Assembly: GCA_015490435.1 (NCBI GenBank)
Contig: WFXV01000088.1
Location: 1-14,651, forward strand
Reading direction: 5' to 3'
Length of the DNA: 14,651 nucleotides
Source of the DNA: Thermaceae bacterium
GTDB lineage: Bacteria > Deinococcota > Deinococci > Deinococcales > Marinithermaceae
Shown: positions 1-6,549 of the stretch, in pieces
Layout of the letters: every line of letters starts with the position of its first letter
Position numbering within the stretch: position 1 is the first letter of the stretch
Position numbers and translations under genes: made by a program
Notes under the pieces: generated by a model
Told to the model about the DNA's origin: nothing
Seen by the model: only the letters and a program-made list of their open reading frames with translations
Databases searched by the model: none

Positions 1-19
1 AGATGTGTATAAGAGACAG
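1..19. other. Tn5/Nextera mosaic-end adapter remnant (artefact)
   Basis: The first 19 bases are exactly the transposase mosaic end used in Nextera-type sequencing libraries (AGATGTGTATAAGAGACAG). They are read-through adapter, not genome, so real sequence begins at position 20. Read on the minus strand, the adapter appends the spurious peptide VSYTHL to the DUF2207 protein. Read on the plus strand, it gives a spurious N-terminus MCIRDS. Both peptides are recognisable signs of untrimmed adapter. Confidence 0.97.
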
Positions 20-1661
20 CCTCCTGCTCCCTCGCGCGGGCGAGCGCGCGGGTGAGGCGGCGGGCGAGGGGGGCCTCGAGCCCAAGCGCCACCGCGTAGG
101 GAAAGAGGGCCTCGAGGTGGGCGGGGGTGTCCTCCGGGGCGCCGATCCGCCTGAGCTCGGCCTCATCGGTGACCGCCAGGTAGCGGGCGAGGCCGAGCAG
201 GTGTCCCCGGAGGGCGACGCCCTTTTCGGTGTAGGCGGGGAGGAGGTAGCCAAAAAGGGCGTTGGTGAGCAAAAGGGCGTAGACCGCGAGCGCGCTCTTC
301 GTCCCCACCAATAGGAAGGCGGCGAGCGCCGCGGGAAGCGGCAGCGCGAGGAAGAGGGCGAGGTAGAAGAGGGCGGCGAAGAGCCGGGGAAGGGGCGCAA
401 GCCCTGGCACCCGGCGGTAGGCCTCCCAGGCGAGCGCCGCGCGGAGGAGGAGACCCTGGCCGAAGACCGCGACGAAGACGCCAAGGAGGGCCGCGAAAGC
501 GGCAAAGCCAAAGGACCCTGCTCCGGCGAGGTAGGCGAGGAGGCCGAGGAGCAGCGCGGTGAACAGGGTCCCGGTCCAGAAGGGGGCACCGTTTTTCCGC
601 AGGTAGGCGTGCTCGCGAAGGGTTAGGGCGTCGAAGAGGGCGGCCCGGGCGGCGGAGAGCACGGGGGCGTCTTCCCGCGCGAGCGAGACCGCCGCCCGGT
701 TTTTGAAGAGGGCGCCGAAGAGGGAGCGAAGTTCCAAGGGAAGCGCGCTCGTCTCGGGGTTCTTCCGCTCGAGCCGGTAGCCGCTAGGGGCCCTTGCCAG
801 GGTGAGGTGGCCCCGGCGGGCGAGCTCGAGGACCCCGGCGAGGAAGGCGCGGTCGTCCTTCCTCCTCGTTACCAAAAGGCGCGCGAGGGGGGCGCTCACC
901 CCCTCGGGCGGGCGGAAGCGGGGGATGATCGTGGGCCCCTCGGGGTCTTTGCCGAGCCGGCGCCAGGCTAAAAGGTAAAAAACGAAAAGCAAGCCGGCGA
1001 GGGCGAGGAGGAGGGTCCCCTCGACCTCCTCGCCGGTGGAGGCGGGGAGGCTCCCCGGGGGAAAGCGGGCAAAAAGCGTGAGGCCGCTTCCCGGGGGAAG
1101 CTCTCGGGCCCGGGCGCGGTAGGCCCCGCCCTCCTCGCGCACCGGTACCTCGGTGCGGCTGCCGTAGGCGCCGACGTAGGCGGCGAGCCGTGTGGGGGCG
1201 ACGGCGCTTTGGAGGGCGACCTCCGCGCGCTCGATGGGGAAGGCCCAGTCGTTTCCGGTTACGTTCCAAAGGAGCTCGGGGCCCGGCCGGATCGCCCCCT
1301 CCACGCGGTAGCGGAGCTCGTAGACGTGCCGGCCCCGGGGTACGTAGCGGGCGGGGTCGCCGAGGTAGACCCTAAGCGAGCGGAAGCTCCGCTCGATGCG
1401 GTAGGGCTCGGGACGGCCGTTGCGGAAGGCGCCGAGGATCCGTACCCGGATCCGGCCCCTTTGGAACGGGTCGGCGGGGGCGAGCAGAAGGTCCCGGTAG
1501 ATGCCGTGGCGGATCCTTTCGTGCGCGGCGGTGACCTCGATGCGCTCGCGCACGGTGAACACGCCGCTTGCGTCTAGGCGGAGTTCGGCGGCGAATAGGT
1601 GGACGACCTCCGCTGCCAGGGCGGGGACGAGGAGCAGGAAAAGCGGGAAGAGCCGTCTCAA
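20..1661 (-). CDS. DUF2207 domain membrane protein, 3' end cut by adapter
   Basis: Predicted exported and membrane-anchored protein of unknown function; about 547 residues are visible. A signal peptide (MRRLFPLFLLLVPALAA) comes first. An extracytoplasmic beta-rich domain follows (about 20-210) with the family motif RHGIYRD (51-57) and a WNVTGNDW segment (132-139). A membrane helix (about 216-233) leads into the conserved RLGKDPEG turn and a cytoplasmic region with a PRFRPPEGVSAP-type motif. More helices lie around 363-403 and 428-475. The end carries TEKG and FPYAVALG (520-527), typical of the DUF2207 C-terminus, so only a short tail should be missing. The TTG start at 1661 is chosen because its TTGA overlaps the lemA stop, GGAGG lies 7 nt upstream, and the signal peptide begins there. 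DUF2207 and LemA genes are often neighbours, suggesting a shared envelope role, but the biochemical function is unknown. Confidence 0.9.
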
Positions 1662-2191
1662 AGCCGTACCTCCGGCCGGAGCCGCTCCTTGGCGGTGGCC
1701 ACCTCGAAGTAGCGGGCGGGGGCGAAGCCAAAGGCGCGGGCGACGAGGTTTGCCGGGAAGGACTCGAGCAGGGTGTTGTAGACCCGGACGGCGCCGTTGT
1801 AGTAGCGGCGGGCGAGGGCGAGGTCGTCCTCGACCTCGGCGAGGGAGCGCTGGAGCGCGAGGAAGTTCTCGCTCGCTTTCAGCTCGGGGTAGGCCTCGAC
1901 CACGGCGAGAAGCCGGGCGAGCTCCTCGGAGAGCGCCTCCTCGCCCTCGGGGTCGAAGCCCGAGCGGAGGGCGGCGACCCGCTCGAGCAGCGTGCGCTCG
2001 AAGTCGGCGTAGGCCCGGGTCGCCTCCACCAGGCGGGGGATCAGGTCGTGGCGGCGCTTGAGCTGGGTCTCGACCCCGGCCCAGGCCTCGCGCACCGCGT
2101 TCTTGGCCGCCACCAGGCGGTTGTAAAGCCAGGCGAGGCCGAACGCGGCGGCGATCAGCACCGCCCACAAGGTGGCCAGCGCGGGGTTCAC
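1658..2191 (-). CDS. lemA: LemA family protein
   Basis: LemA proteins are small membrane-anchored helical proteins of unclear function, usually with a short N-terminus outside and a long helical bundle. This 177-residue protein has the usual length. It has one N-terminal membrane helix (about 5-25). The conserved bundle segment follows (WAGVETQLKRRHDLIPRLVEATRAY, which covers about 38-62, is given here in two parts: WAGVETQLKRR then HDLIPRLVEATRAY). Near the C-terminus it has YNTLLESFPANLVA and FGFAPARYFEV, both strongly LemA-like. The start is GTG at 2191. No Shine-Dalgarno precedes it, but a TAGCAT hexamer ends 6 nt upstream, so the mRNA is probably leaderless. It is divergent from the P-loop gene across 19 bp and is followed directly by the coupled DUF2207 gene, with which it likely acts. 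Confidence 0.95.
   Translation of the reverse strand: MNPALATLWAVLIAAAFGLAWLYNRLVAAKNAVREAWAGVETQLKRRHDLIPRLVEATRAYADFERTLLERVAALRSGFDPEGEEALSEELARLLAVVEAYPELKASENFLALQRSLAEVEDDLALARRYYNGAVRVYNTLLESFPANLVARAFGFAPARYFEVATAKERLRPEVRL
1669..1673 (-). promoter_or_regulatory. Ribosome binding site for the DUF2207 gene
   Basis: GGAGG on the minus strand lies 7 nt before a TTG codon that overlaps the lemA stop as TTGA. It settles the start of the DUF2207 gene at an unusual TTG codon and implies translational coupling to lemA. Confidence 0.8.
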
Positions 2192-2196
2192 GCCTC

Positions 2197-2202
2197 TATG
2201 CT
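2197..2202 (+). promoter_or_regulatory. -10 element for the P-loop gene (TATGCT)
   Basis: TATGCT ends 8 nt before the ATG at 2211, fitting a TAnnnT -10 for a leaderless or nearly leaderless transcript. It overlaps the minus-strand TAGCAT of lemA, making a symmetric TATGCTA core for both directions. A weak AAGG lies between it and the start, so a very short leader is also possible. Confidence 0.5.
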
Positions 2203-2203
2203 A
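2198..2203 (-). promoter_or_regulatory. -10 element for lemA (TAGCAT)
   Basis: TAGCAT on the minus strand ends 6 nt before the GTG start of lemA, placing transcription start at or next to the start codon. It shares five of its six bases with the plus-strand hexamer TATGCT. No clear -35 is seen. This call rests on position and consensus only. Confidence 0.5.
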
Positions 2204-2210
2204 AGGCGCG

Positions 2211-2909
2211 ATGCCGGAGGAAGCCTTCGCGCTCGAACCCCGGGACGGGTACCGCCCCCTGGTCGAGCAGGACCTGGTGGTGCTCGTGGGGCTCACCGGG
2301 GCGGGGAAGACCACGCTCGCCCGGGCGCTCGCGCTCCCCACGCTGCCGAACCGGCGCGCGCTCACCGACCGCTACGTGCTCGGCGAGCCGGTCGCCGACC
2401 GGGTGGAGCGGTTCCGCCGGGTGGCCGCCTGGCGGGCGCGTCACCCCGGGGGGATCGCCGAGCTCCTGGCCCGGGGGTACGCGCCTCCCCGGCCGCTTTG
2501 GCTCTTTGACGGGCTCAGGGGCGAGGGGGAGCTCGCTTATGCCCTATCCCACCTGCCCCGGGCGCGGTTTTTGGTGCTCGAGCTCGACCACGGCACCCGC
2601 CTCCTCCGCCTCCTCACCCGGGGCGACGCCTTCGACCGGACCGAGGCGGGCGGGGAGGACCTCTTCGCCCTGGCCCGGGGGGTGGTGCCCGAGGAGGTGC
2701 TCGAGGAGGCCCTCCGGGTGGCCCCGGCGGAGGAGGTGCGAAAGAAGCTCCGGATCGTCGTCGAGGAGGCCAAGAACTACGGCTACGAGGGGGTGCGCCG
2801 GGTGCTCGGGAAAAGCCCCCGGGCGCTTTTCTTGGACGCGAAAAAGCCCGTCGAGGCGCTCGTCGCCGAGGCCCGGGCCTGGCTGGAGGGGGCCGGTGCG
2901 GATCGTTGA
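2211..2909 (+). CDS. P-loop NTPase, kinase-like, function unknown
   Basis: A 232-residue cytoplasmic protein with a clear Walker A motif (GLTGAGKTT, residues 27-35). A hydrophobic strand ends in an acidic residue (LWLFDGLRG, Asp100), which may be the Walker B. The segment RFLVLELD...RLLTRGDAFDR resembles the nucleotide-monophosphate-kinase-like fold, where a strand is followed by arginine-containing lid helices. The second half is helical and rich in Glu, Arg and Lys. There are no membrane segments. These features suggest a small-molecule kinase or ATPase, but I do not recognise the family and cannot name a substrate. The gene overlaps the enolase-superfamily gene by 14 nt, so the two are co-translated and probably act in one pathway. 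Confidence 0.85.
   Translation: MPEEAFALEPRDGYRPLVEQDLVVLVGLTGAGKTTLARALALPTLPNRRALTDRYVLGEPVADRVERFRRVAAWRARHPGGIAELLARGYAPPRPLWLFDGLRGEGELAYALSHLPRARFLVLELDHGTRLLRLLTRGDAFDRTEAGGEDLFALARGVVPEEVLEEALRVAPAEEVRKKLRIVVEEAKNYGYEGVRRVLGKSPRALFLDAKKPVEALVAEARAWLEGAGADR
2885..2890 (+). promoter_or_regulatory. Ribosome binding site for the enolase-superfamily gene
   Basis: GGAGGG lies 5 nt before a GTG at 2896, inside the end of the P-loop gene. This places the start at 2896 rather than at the TTG far upstream in the same open frame, whose extra residues are out-of-frame P-loop gene sequence. Confidence 0.75.
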
Positions 2910-3987
2910 CCTGAGGCTCCGCTTTTTCAAAATCCCCCTTTCCGGGGAGCTCGCCTGGGGGCGCGCAAGCCGCATGGCCGCGCTCGAGCACGCGCTGGTC
3001 GAGGTGGAGCTCGAGGACGGCGCCGTCGGCCGGGGGGAGATCGCGATCCGCCCCACGATCTACGGCGAGACCAAGGAGAGCGTCCTCGGCGCGCTTCGCT
3101 ACCTGAAGCCCGGGCTCCTCGGCCGGCGGGCCGACGACGAGGCCGGCATCGCCGAGGTGCTCCGCCGGCTTCCCGGAAACCTCGCCACCAAGGGCGGCCT
3201 CGACCTCGCGCTCTGGTCGGCGCGGGCGGCGGCCGCCGGGGTGCCGCTCAAAAAGCTCCTCCCGCCGGAAAAAGACCGGGTCGCGGTCGCCTACATCCTC
3301 GGCCTCGGGGACGAGGAGGCGGTGCTCGCCGACGCCGCCTTCGCCTACAGCAGGGGCGTTCGGGTCTTCAAGGTCAAGGTGGGGCGCGACCTCGCCGCCG
3401 ACACCCGTAGGCTCGAGGCGCTAAGGGAGCGCTTCCCGGACGCGCGGCTCTACGCCGACGCCAACGAGACCCTGTCCCCCGAGGAAGCCCCCCGCTACCT
3501 CGAGGCCTGGCGGGAGCTCGGGCTTTTCTACGTCGAGGAGCCGGTTCCCATCGAGGAGGTCCGGGCGCGGGCGGCGCTCCGGGCGAAGGGGATCCTGCCC
3601 CTCATCGCCGACGACTCCGCCTTCACCCTCCGCGACCTAAAGCGCGAGCTCGCCCTCGACACCTTCGACGTGCTGAACGTAAAGCCCGCCCGGAGCGGCT
3701 TCACCGAAAGCCTCGAGATGCTCGCGCTCGCCCGCCAGAGGGGCAAGCGGACGATGGTGGGGAGCCAGGCGTTTTCCTCCTACGGCGCCTACCACGCGCT
3801 CCTCCTCGCGCTTAGGAGCGCGGTCACCGAGCCCAGCGAGCTCGCCTTCCACCTGAAGGCCGAAGGGGGCTTCTTCCCCTTCCCCCCAATACGGGAAGGC
3901 TACGTATACGCCCGGGACCTGCCCGAGGAGGCCTTTGACGAGGAGGCCTTCGCCCGCTACGCGCTGCGCTCGAGCACGAGCTTGTAG
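2896..3987 (+). CDS. Enolase-superfamily enzyme, MLE/dipeptide-epimerase-like, substrate unknown
   Basis: A 363-residue protein of the muconate-lactonizing subgroup, which abstracts a proton alpha to a carboxylate with Mg2+. An N-terminal capping domain (about 1-125) precedes the barrel. Visible catalytic elements are the KVK acid/base pair (Lys159, Lys161), metal ligands Asp188 (YADAN), Glu214 (VEEP) and Asp239 (IADD), and the opposing Lys263 (NVKPARSG). The full set implies an active enzyme. The usual strand-8 DxD specificity motif of L-Ala-D/L-Glu epimerases is not seen; the region reads ELAFHLKAEGG. A different substrate from muropeptide dipeptides is therefore likely. The start is GTG 2896 with a good ribosome binding site, overlapping the P-loop gene by 14 nt. 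The 3' end overlaps the convergent S4 gene by 31 nt. Alternatives include an o-succinylbenzoate-synthase or amino-acid racemase relative. Confidence 0.88.
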   Translation: MRIVDLRLRFFKIPLSGELAWGRASRMAALEHALVEVELEDGAVGRGEIAIRPTIYGETKESVLGALRYLKPGLLGRRADDEAGIAEVLRRLPGNLATKGGLDLALWSARAAAAGVPLKKLLPPEKDRVAVAYILGLGDEEAVLADAAFAYSRGVRVFKVKVGRDLAADTRRLEALRERFPDARLYADANETLSPEEAPRYLEAWRELGLFYVEEPVPIEEVRARAALRAKGILPLIADDSAFTLRDLKRELALDTFDVLNVKPARSGFTESLEMLALARQRGKRTMVGSQAFSSYGAYHALLLALRSAVTEPSELAFHLKAEGGFFPFPPIREGYVYARDLPEEAFDEEAFARYALRSSTSL

Positions 3988-4220
3988 TTGCCCCGGGCGG
4001 TTTTGCCCAGGATCGCCTTCACCACCACCCGGCCGAGCCCCCGGGCCTCGATCACGCTCCCCTCTCCGACCTCGTCCTTGGCCTTGGCGACGCGACCGTT
4101 TAGGAGGACGTTTCCCTCCTTGACGCCCTTTTGGAAGTAGCTCCGCGAGACGCCGAGCCCCTTGGCCCCTACCGCGTCCACCCGGAGCGAGGGGACGACG
4201 GCGACGATCTCCTTTCCCAC
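3957..4220 (-). CDS. Stand-alone S4 domain RNA-binding protein
   Basis: An 87-residue protein that is almost entirely one S4 domain, the small RNA-binding fold of ribosomal protein S4, pseudouridine synthases and YlmH. The core reads LRVDAVGAKGLGVSRSYFQK, then a GNVLLNGRVA hairpin and a VGEGSVIEARGLGR end. That end most resembles the C-terminal S4 domain of YlmH-type proteins. No catalytic domain is attached, so it probably binds rRNA or tRNA (inference). It starts at GTG 4220 without a Shine-Dalgarno, but with TAGGAT ending 7 nt upstream, so it is probably leaderless. It is divergent from the O-antigen-ligase-like gene and convergent with, and overlapping, the enolase-superfamily gene. Nothing nearby suggests a pathway. 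Confidence 0.88.
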   Translation of the reverse strand: MGKEIVAVVPSLRVDAVGAKGLGVSRSYFQKGVKEGNVLLNGRVAKAKDEVGEGSVIEARGLGRVVVKAILGKTARGNYKLVLERSA

Positions 4221-4227
4221 GAAGAAA

Positions 4228-4233
4228 ATCCTA
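4228..4233 (-). promoter_or_regulatory. -10 element for the S4 gene (TAGGAT)
   Basis: TAGGAT on the minus strand ends 7 nt before the GTG start of the S4 gene, the spacing expected for a leaderless transcript. No -35 is evident. Confidence 0.5.
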
Positions 4234-4238
4234 ACCGC

Positions 4239-4244
4239 TAGAAT
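4239..4244 (+). promoter_or_regulatory. -10 element for the O-antigen-ligase-like gene (TAGAAT)
   Basis: TAGAAT ends 7 nt before GTG 4252. The same hexamer precedes mreB. It contains the first two bases of the alternative ATG at 4243, so a transcript from this promoter could not use that ATG. This favours GTG 4252 as the true start. Confidence 0.5.
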
Positions 4245-4251
4245 GCCCTCG

Positions 4252-5424
4252 GTGCCCCGCTGGCTAGCCTACTACCTCGCGCTCGTTCCCGTCTTTCCGC
4301 CGCTTTACCTGGCGGGGTTTTACGGCCTGCGCTTTTGGAAGAGTCTCCGTCCCCAGGCGCGGTACGCGCTCATGCTCTTCCTCGCCCTGGAGCTTCTTGC
4401 CGCCCTTTTTTCGCCCCGGCCGCTCCTCTCCCTACCCCTCGCCCTCCTCCGGGGCCTTTTCATCCTGGGCCTGATCGGGGTGGGGGTCTGGCTCGGCCGC
4501 TCCGAGCGGCTCGGACCCTTGCTCTACGGCTACCTCGTGGTTTACCTGGTGGCGCTCATTACAAGCTGGATCACCGTGGGCGATCGGCTCTTCCACTGGG
4601 CCCGGCTCGTCCACCCCTACTACACCACCGTCTCGCTCGGGCTTTCTGCCGCCCTCGGCCTTTTGCTCGCGGTGGGGGTGCCGAGCCTTCCCCGCGGGGT
4701 GCGGGTCCTCGGCGGGGCGCTCGCCCTCGTCGTGCTCCTTTTCGCCGGCAGCCGGGGGGCGCTCCTTGCGCTCTTCGTGGGGGCGATGGCCGCCGCCGCC
4801 TTCGGCGGGGTGCGCTTCCTGCGGGCACTCGGGGTCGGCGGGCTGGCGCTCGGGATTGCCCTCTTCCTCGCCGAGAGCGAGCGCAAGGTGGGGGCGATCA
4901 CCCGGCTTTTGAACCTCAAGAACCTCTCCGGACGGGACAAGGTATGGGAGGGGGCGGTCGAGGCCTTCCGCGCCCATCCCCTGGGGGGAAGCGGACCCTA
5001 CCAGCTCGGGCCCTACCTCGACCACCTCTACCGGGCGGGCTGCCACCTCTGGGTGGGGGCCGAGCGGCTCGGCCTCCGGTGCCCGGCCTGGCTCGAGCCC
5101 TTCGCCGGCGCCTGGCTCATCGCCCACAACGTGTTGCTCCACGCCCTCAGTGAGACCGGGGTGGTCGGCACCCTCGGCTGGGCGGTGCTCTACCTCCTCG
5201 CCGGCTACGCCGTGGTGCGGGCCCGGGAGCCCCTGGTGGCGGCGATCTTCTTCGGCTTCATGGCGATGGGCCTGGTGGATAACCCCACCCTGGTCCCGAG
5301 CCTCTCGCTCGCCGAGGTCTTCTGGGTGGCGGTGGGGATCGCCCTCCTTCGCTCGGGCCTAGCCGTACCGTCGGAGGAGGGCGTCCCGGGTCAGGTAGAC
5401 GAGCCGGGCCTCGACCCGCTTTAA
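4252..5424 (+). CDS. O-antigen ligase / Wzy_C family membrane protein
   Basis: A polytopic inner-membrane protein of about 390 residues with some ten hydrophobic segments. These proteins transfer undecaprenyl-linked glycans onto lipid A, another lipid, or protein, or polymerise repeat units. Family signatures in order are GSRGALLAL in a membrane helix (about 165-175), the long extracytoplasmic loop with SGRDKVWEGAVEAFRAHP and GGSGP (about 225-250), and AHNVLLHALSETGVVG (about 290-305). Two Cys residues (CHLWVG and RCPAW) sit in the loop. The start is GTG 4252, placed by the -10 at 4239-4244; ATG 4243 would add three residues. The end overlaps the convergent deacetylase gene by 66 nt. No other O-antigen gene is adjacent, so its acceptor (glycolipid, S-layer or pilin) is open. 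Confidence 0.85.
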   Translation: MPRWLAYYLALVPVFPPLYLAGFYGLRFWKSLRPQARYALMLFLALELLAALFSPRPLLSLPLALLRGLFILGLIGVGVWLGRSERLGPLLYGYLVVYLVALITSWITVGDRLFHWARLVHPYYTTVSLGLSAALGLLLAVGVPSLPRGVRVLGGALALVVLLFAGSRGALLALFVGAMAAAAFGGVRFLRALGVGGLALGIALFLAESERKVGAITRLLNLKNLSGRDKVWEGAVEAFRAHPLGGSGPYQLGPYLDHLYRAGCHLWVGAERLGLRCPAWLEPFAGAWLIAHNVLLHALSETGVVGTLGWAVLYLLAGYAVVRAREPLVAAIFFGFMAMGLVDNPTLVPSLSLAEVFWVAVGIALLRSGLAVPSEEGVPGQVDEPGLDPL

Positions 5425-6549
5425 CGGGCGGCCCCCGTAGGCCCGGTGGAGGAGGTACATCCATAGCCCCACCCGCCGGGCGTACCCCGGGGGCAGGGGC
5501 GCGCTTTCGAAGCCGAGGGGGGCGAGCACCTCCCAAAAGAGCGAGGTGCCGAAAAAGACCTTGGCTTCGGTGAAGCGCGGGTTTTCCACCGCCGCCCGGG
5601 CGAGGTCCGCCATCGAGGCCCGGGCGGCCCGGAAGGCGGCGAGGCTCCCCGCTTCCCCCACCCGGCGCATCCGCTCGGAGTCCATGTGGATCTCGGCCCC
5701 CGGGGTGCCCCGGGGCAGGTCGGGGAGGTCCACGGGGAGGGGCGCCGGGGCCAGCCGGAAGACCGAGTGGGCCCCGTAGAAGGCGGGCTCGACCCGGTAG
5801 AGTCGGGCGAAGGCGGCCTCGATGGGGGCGAGGAGCTTGGGGCCGAGCTCGCCGGGCCCGGCCACCACCGGCCGGAGCTCGGCGAGGGGCGCCGGCCGGT
5901 AGCCGGCGTCGAGGAGGCCCGGGAGCAGGTGGGAAAGCGCCTTCCCCGCCACCTTTCCGCCGGGGCCGGCGTCGTGCATCACCACGATGCTCCCGGGGCG
6001 GACCCGGGCGCGCACCTTGGCCGCCACCGCCTCCGGGGTCGCCCCCGGCACCCAGTCCCCGGCCTCGACCTCCCACTGGACGGGCACGAGGCCCAGCTTC
6101 CGCGTCGCGAGGAGGAGCGGCCAGGTCCAGCCCCCGTGGGGGGGCCGGTAGTGGCGCACCGGGGCTCCCGCGAGGTCCTCGAGCGCTTCCTTGGACCCTT
6201 GGAGCTCGGGGAGAAGGGCGAAGGGGTTTTTCAGCCAGGCGTGGCGGTGGATCCCGCCGTGGAGGGCGACTTCGTGCCCGGCGCGGACGAGCTCCCAGAC
6301 CAGTTCGGGGTGCTCCTTGGCCCGCTTGTGGAGGAGGAAGAAGGTGGCCCGCACGTGGTGGGCGGCGAGGGCCTCGAGCACCGCCGGAGTGGTCTTTGGG
6401 TCGGGGCCGTCGTCGAAGGTGAGGGCGAGCTCGCCGTGGCCCGCGCGGACCCGGCTCGCCACCGCCAGGCCGAGCCGCTGGTGGAAGAGCCAGGGAAGGC
6501 CGGCGTGCAGGAGGGCGAGGAGGGTTCCCCCGGCGAGCCAGGGGTTCAA
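5359..6549 (-). CDS. Polysaccharide deacetylase (NodB) with C-terminal YkoP-like domain
   Basis: A 396-residue membrane-anchored carbohydrate esterase 4 protein that removes N-acetyl groups from amino sugars. An N-terminal hydrophobic segment (about 4-22) is followed by the NodB domain. Motif 1 is LTFDDGPDP (catalytic Asp46, metal ligand Asp47). Motif 2 is HGGIH (His97 and His101). Motif 3 is RPPHGG, and the last motif is VMHDAG. All metal ligands are present. From about residue 225 an extra domain follows (EIHMDSERM, FFGTSLFWEVLAPLGFES) that resembles the YkoP-like domain found behind some deacetylases; that assignment is tentative. The start is TTG 6549, overlapping the glycosyltransferase stop as TTGA. 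It is the last gene of the mreB operon and likely acts on the product of the upstream glycosyltransferase (inference). A longer open frame upstream is only a frame-shadow of that gene. Confidence 0.92.
   Translation of the reverse strand: MNPWLAGGTLLALLHAGLPWLFHQRLGLAVASRVRAGHGELALTFDDGPDPKTTPAVLEALAAHHVRATFFLLHKRAKEHPELVWELVRAGHEVALHGGIHRHAWLKNPFALLPELQGSKEALEDLAGAPVRHYRPPHGGWTWPLLLATRKLGLVPVQWEVEAGDWVPGATPEAVAAKVRARVRPGSIVVMHDAGPGGKVAGKALSHLLPGLLDAGYRPAPLAELRPVVAGPGELGPKLLAPIEAAFARLYRVEPAFYGAHSVFRLAPAPLPVDLPDLPRGTPGAEIHMDSERMRRVGEAGSLAAFRAARASMADLARAAVENPRFTEAKVFFGTSLFWEVLAPLGFESAPLPPGYARRVGLWMYLLHRAYGGRPLKRVEARLVYLTRDALLRRYG

Noticed and set aside
3..314. Plus-strand 103-residue open frame at the left edge
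   Set aside because: It starts inside the adapter and runs antisense to the well-supported DUF2207 gene, with no family features.
2506..2895. N-terminal extension of the enolase-superfamily frame
   Set aside because: The extra 130 residues are low-complexity Ser/Arg/Gly translation of the P-loop gene in another frame; the GTG 2896 has a ribosome binding site and family similarity starts there.
4000..4015. GGGC-loop-GCCC hairpin near the enolase/S4 junction, considered as a terminator
   Set aside because: The stem is only four pairs, the loop takes the T run, and it lies inside the S4 gene.
4162..4251. Upstream extension of the O-antigen-ligase-like frame to 4162
   Set aside because: It would run antisense through the S4 gene start and past its promoter; the hydrophobic protein proper begins at 4252.
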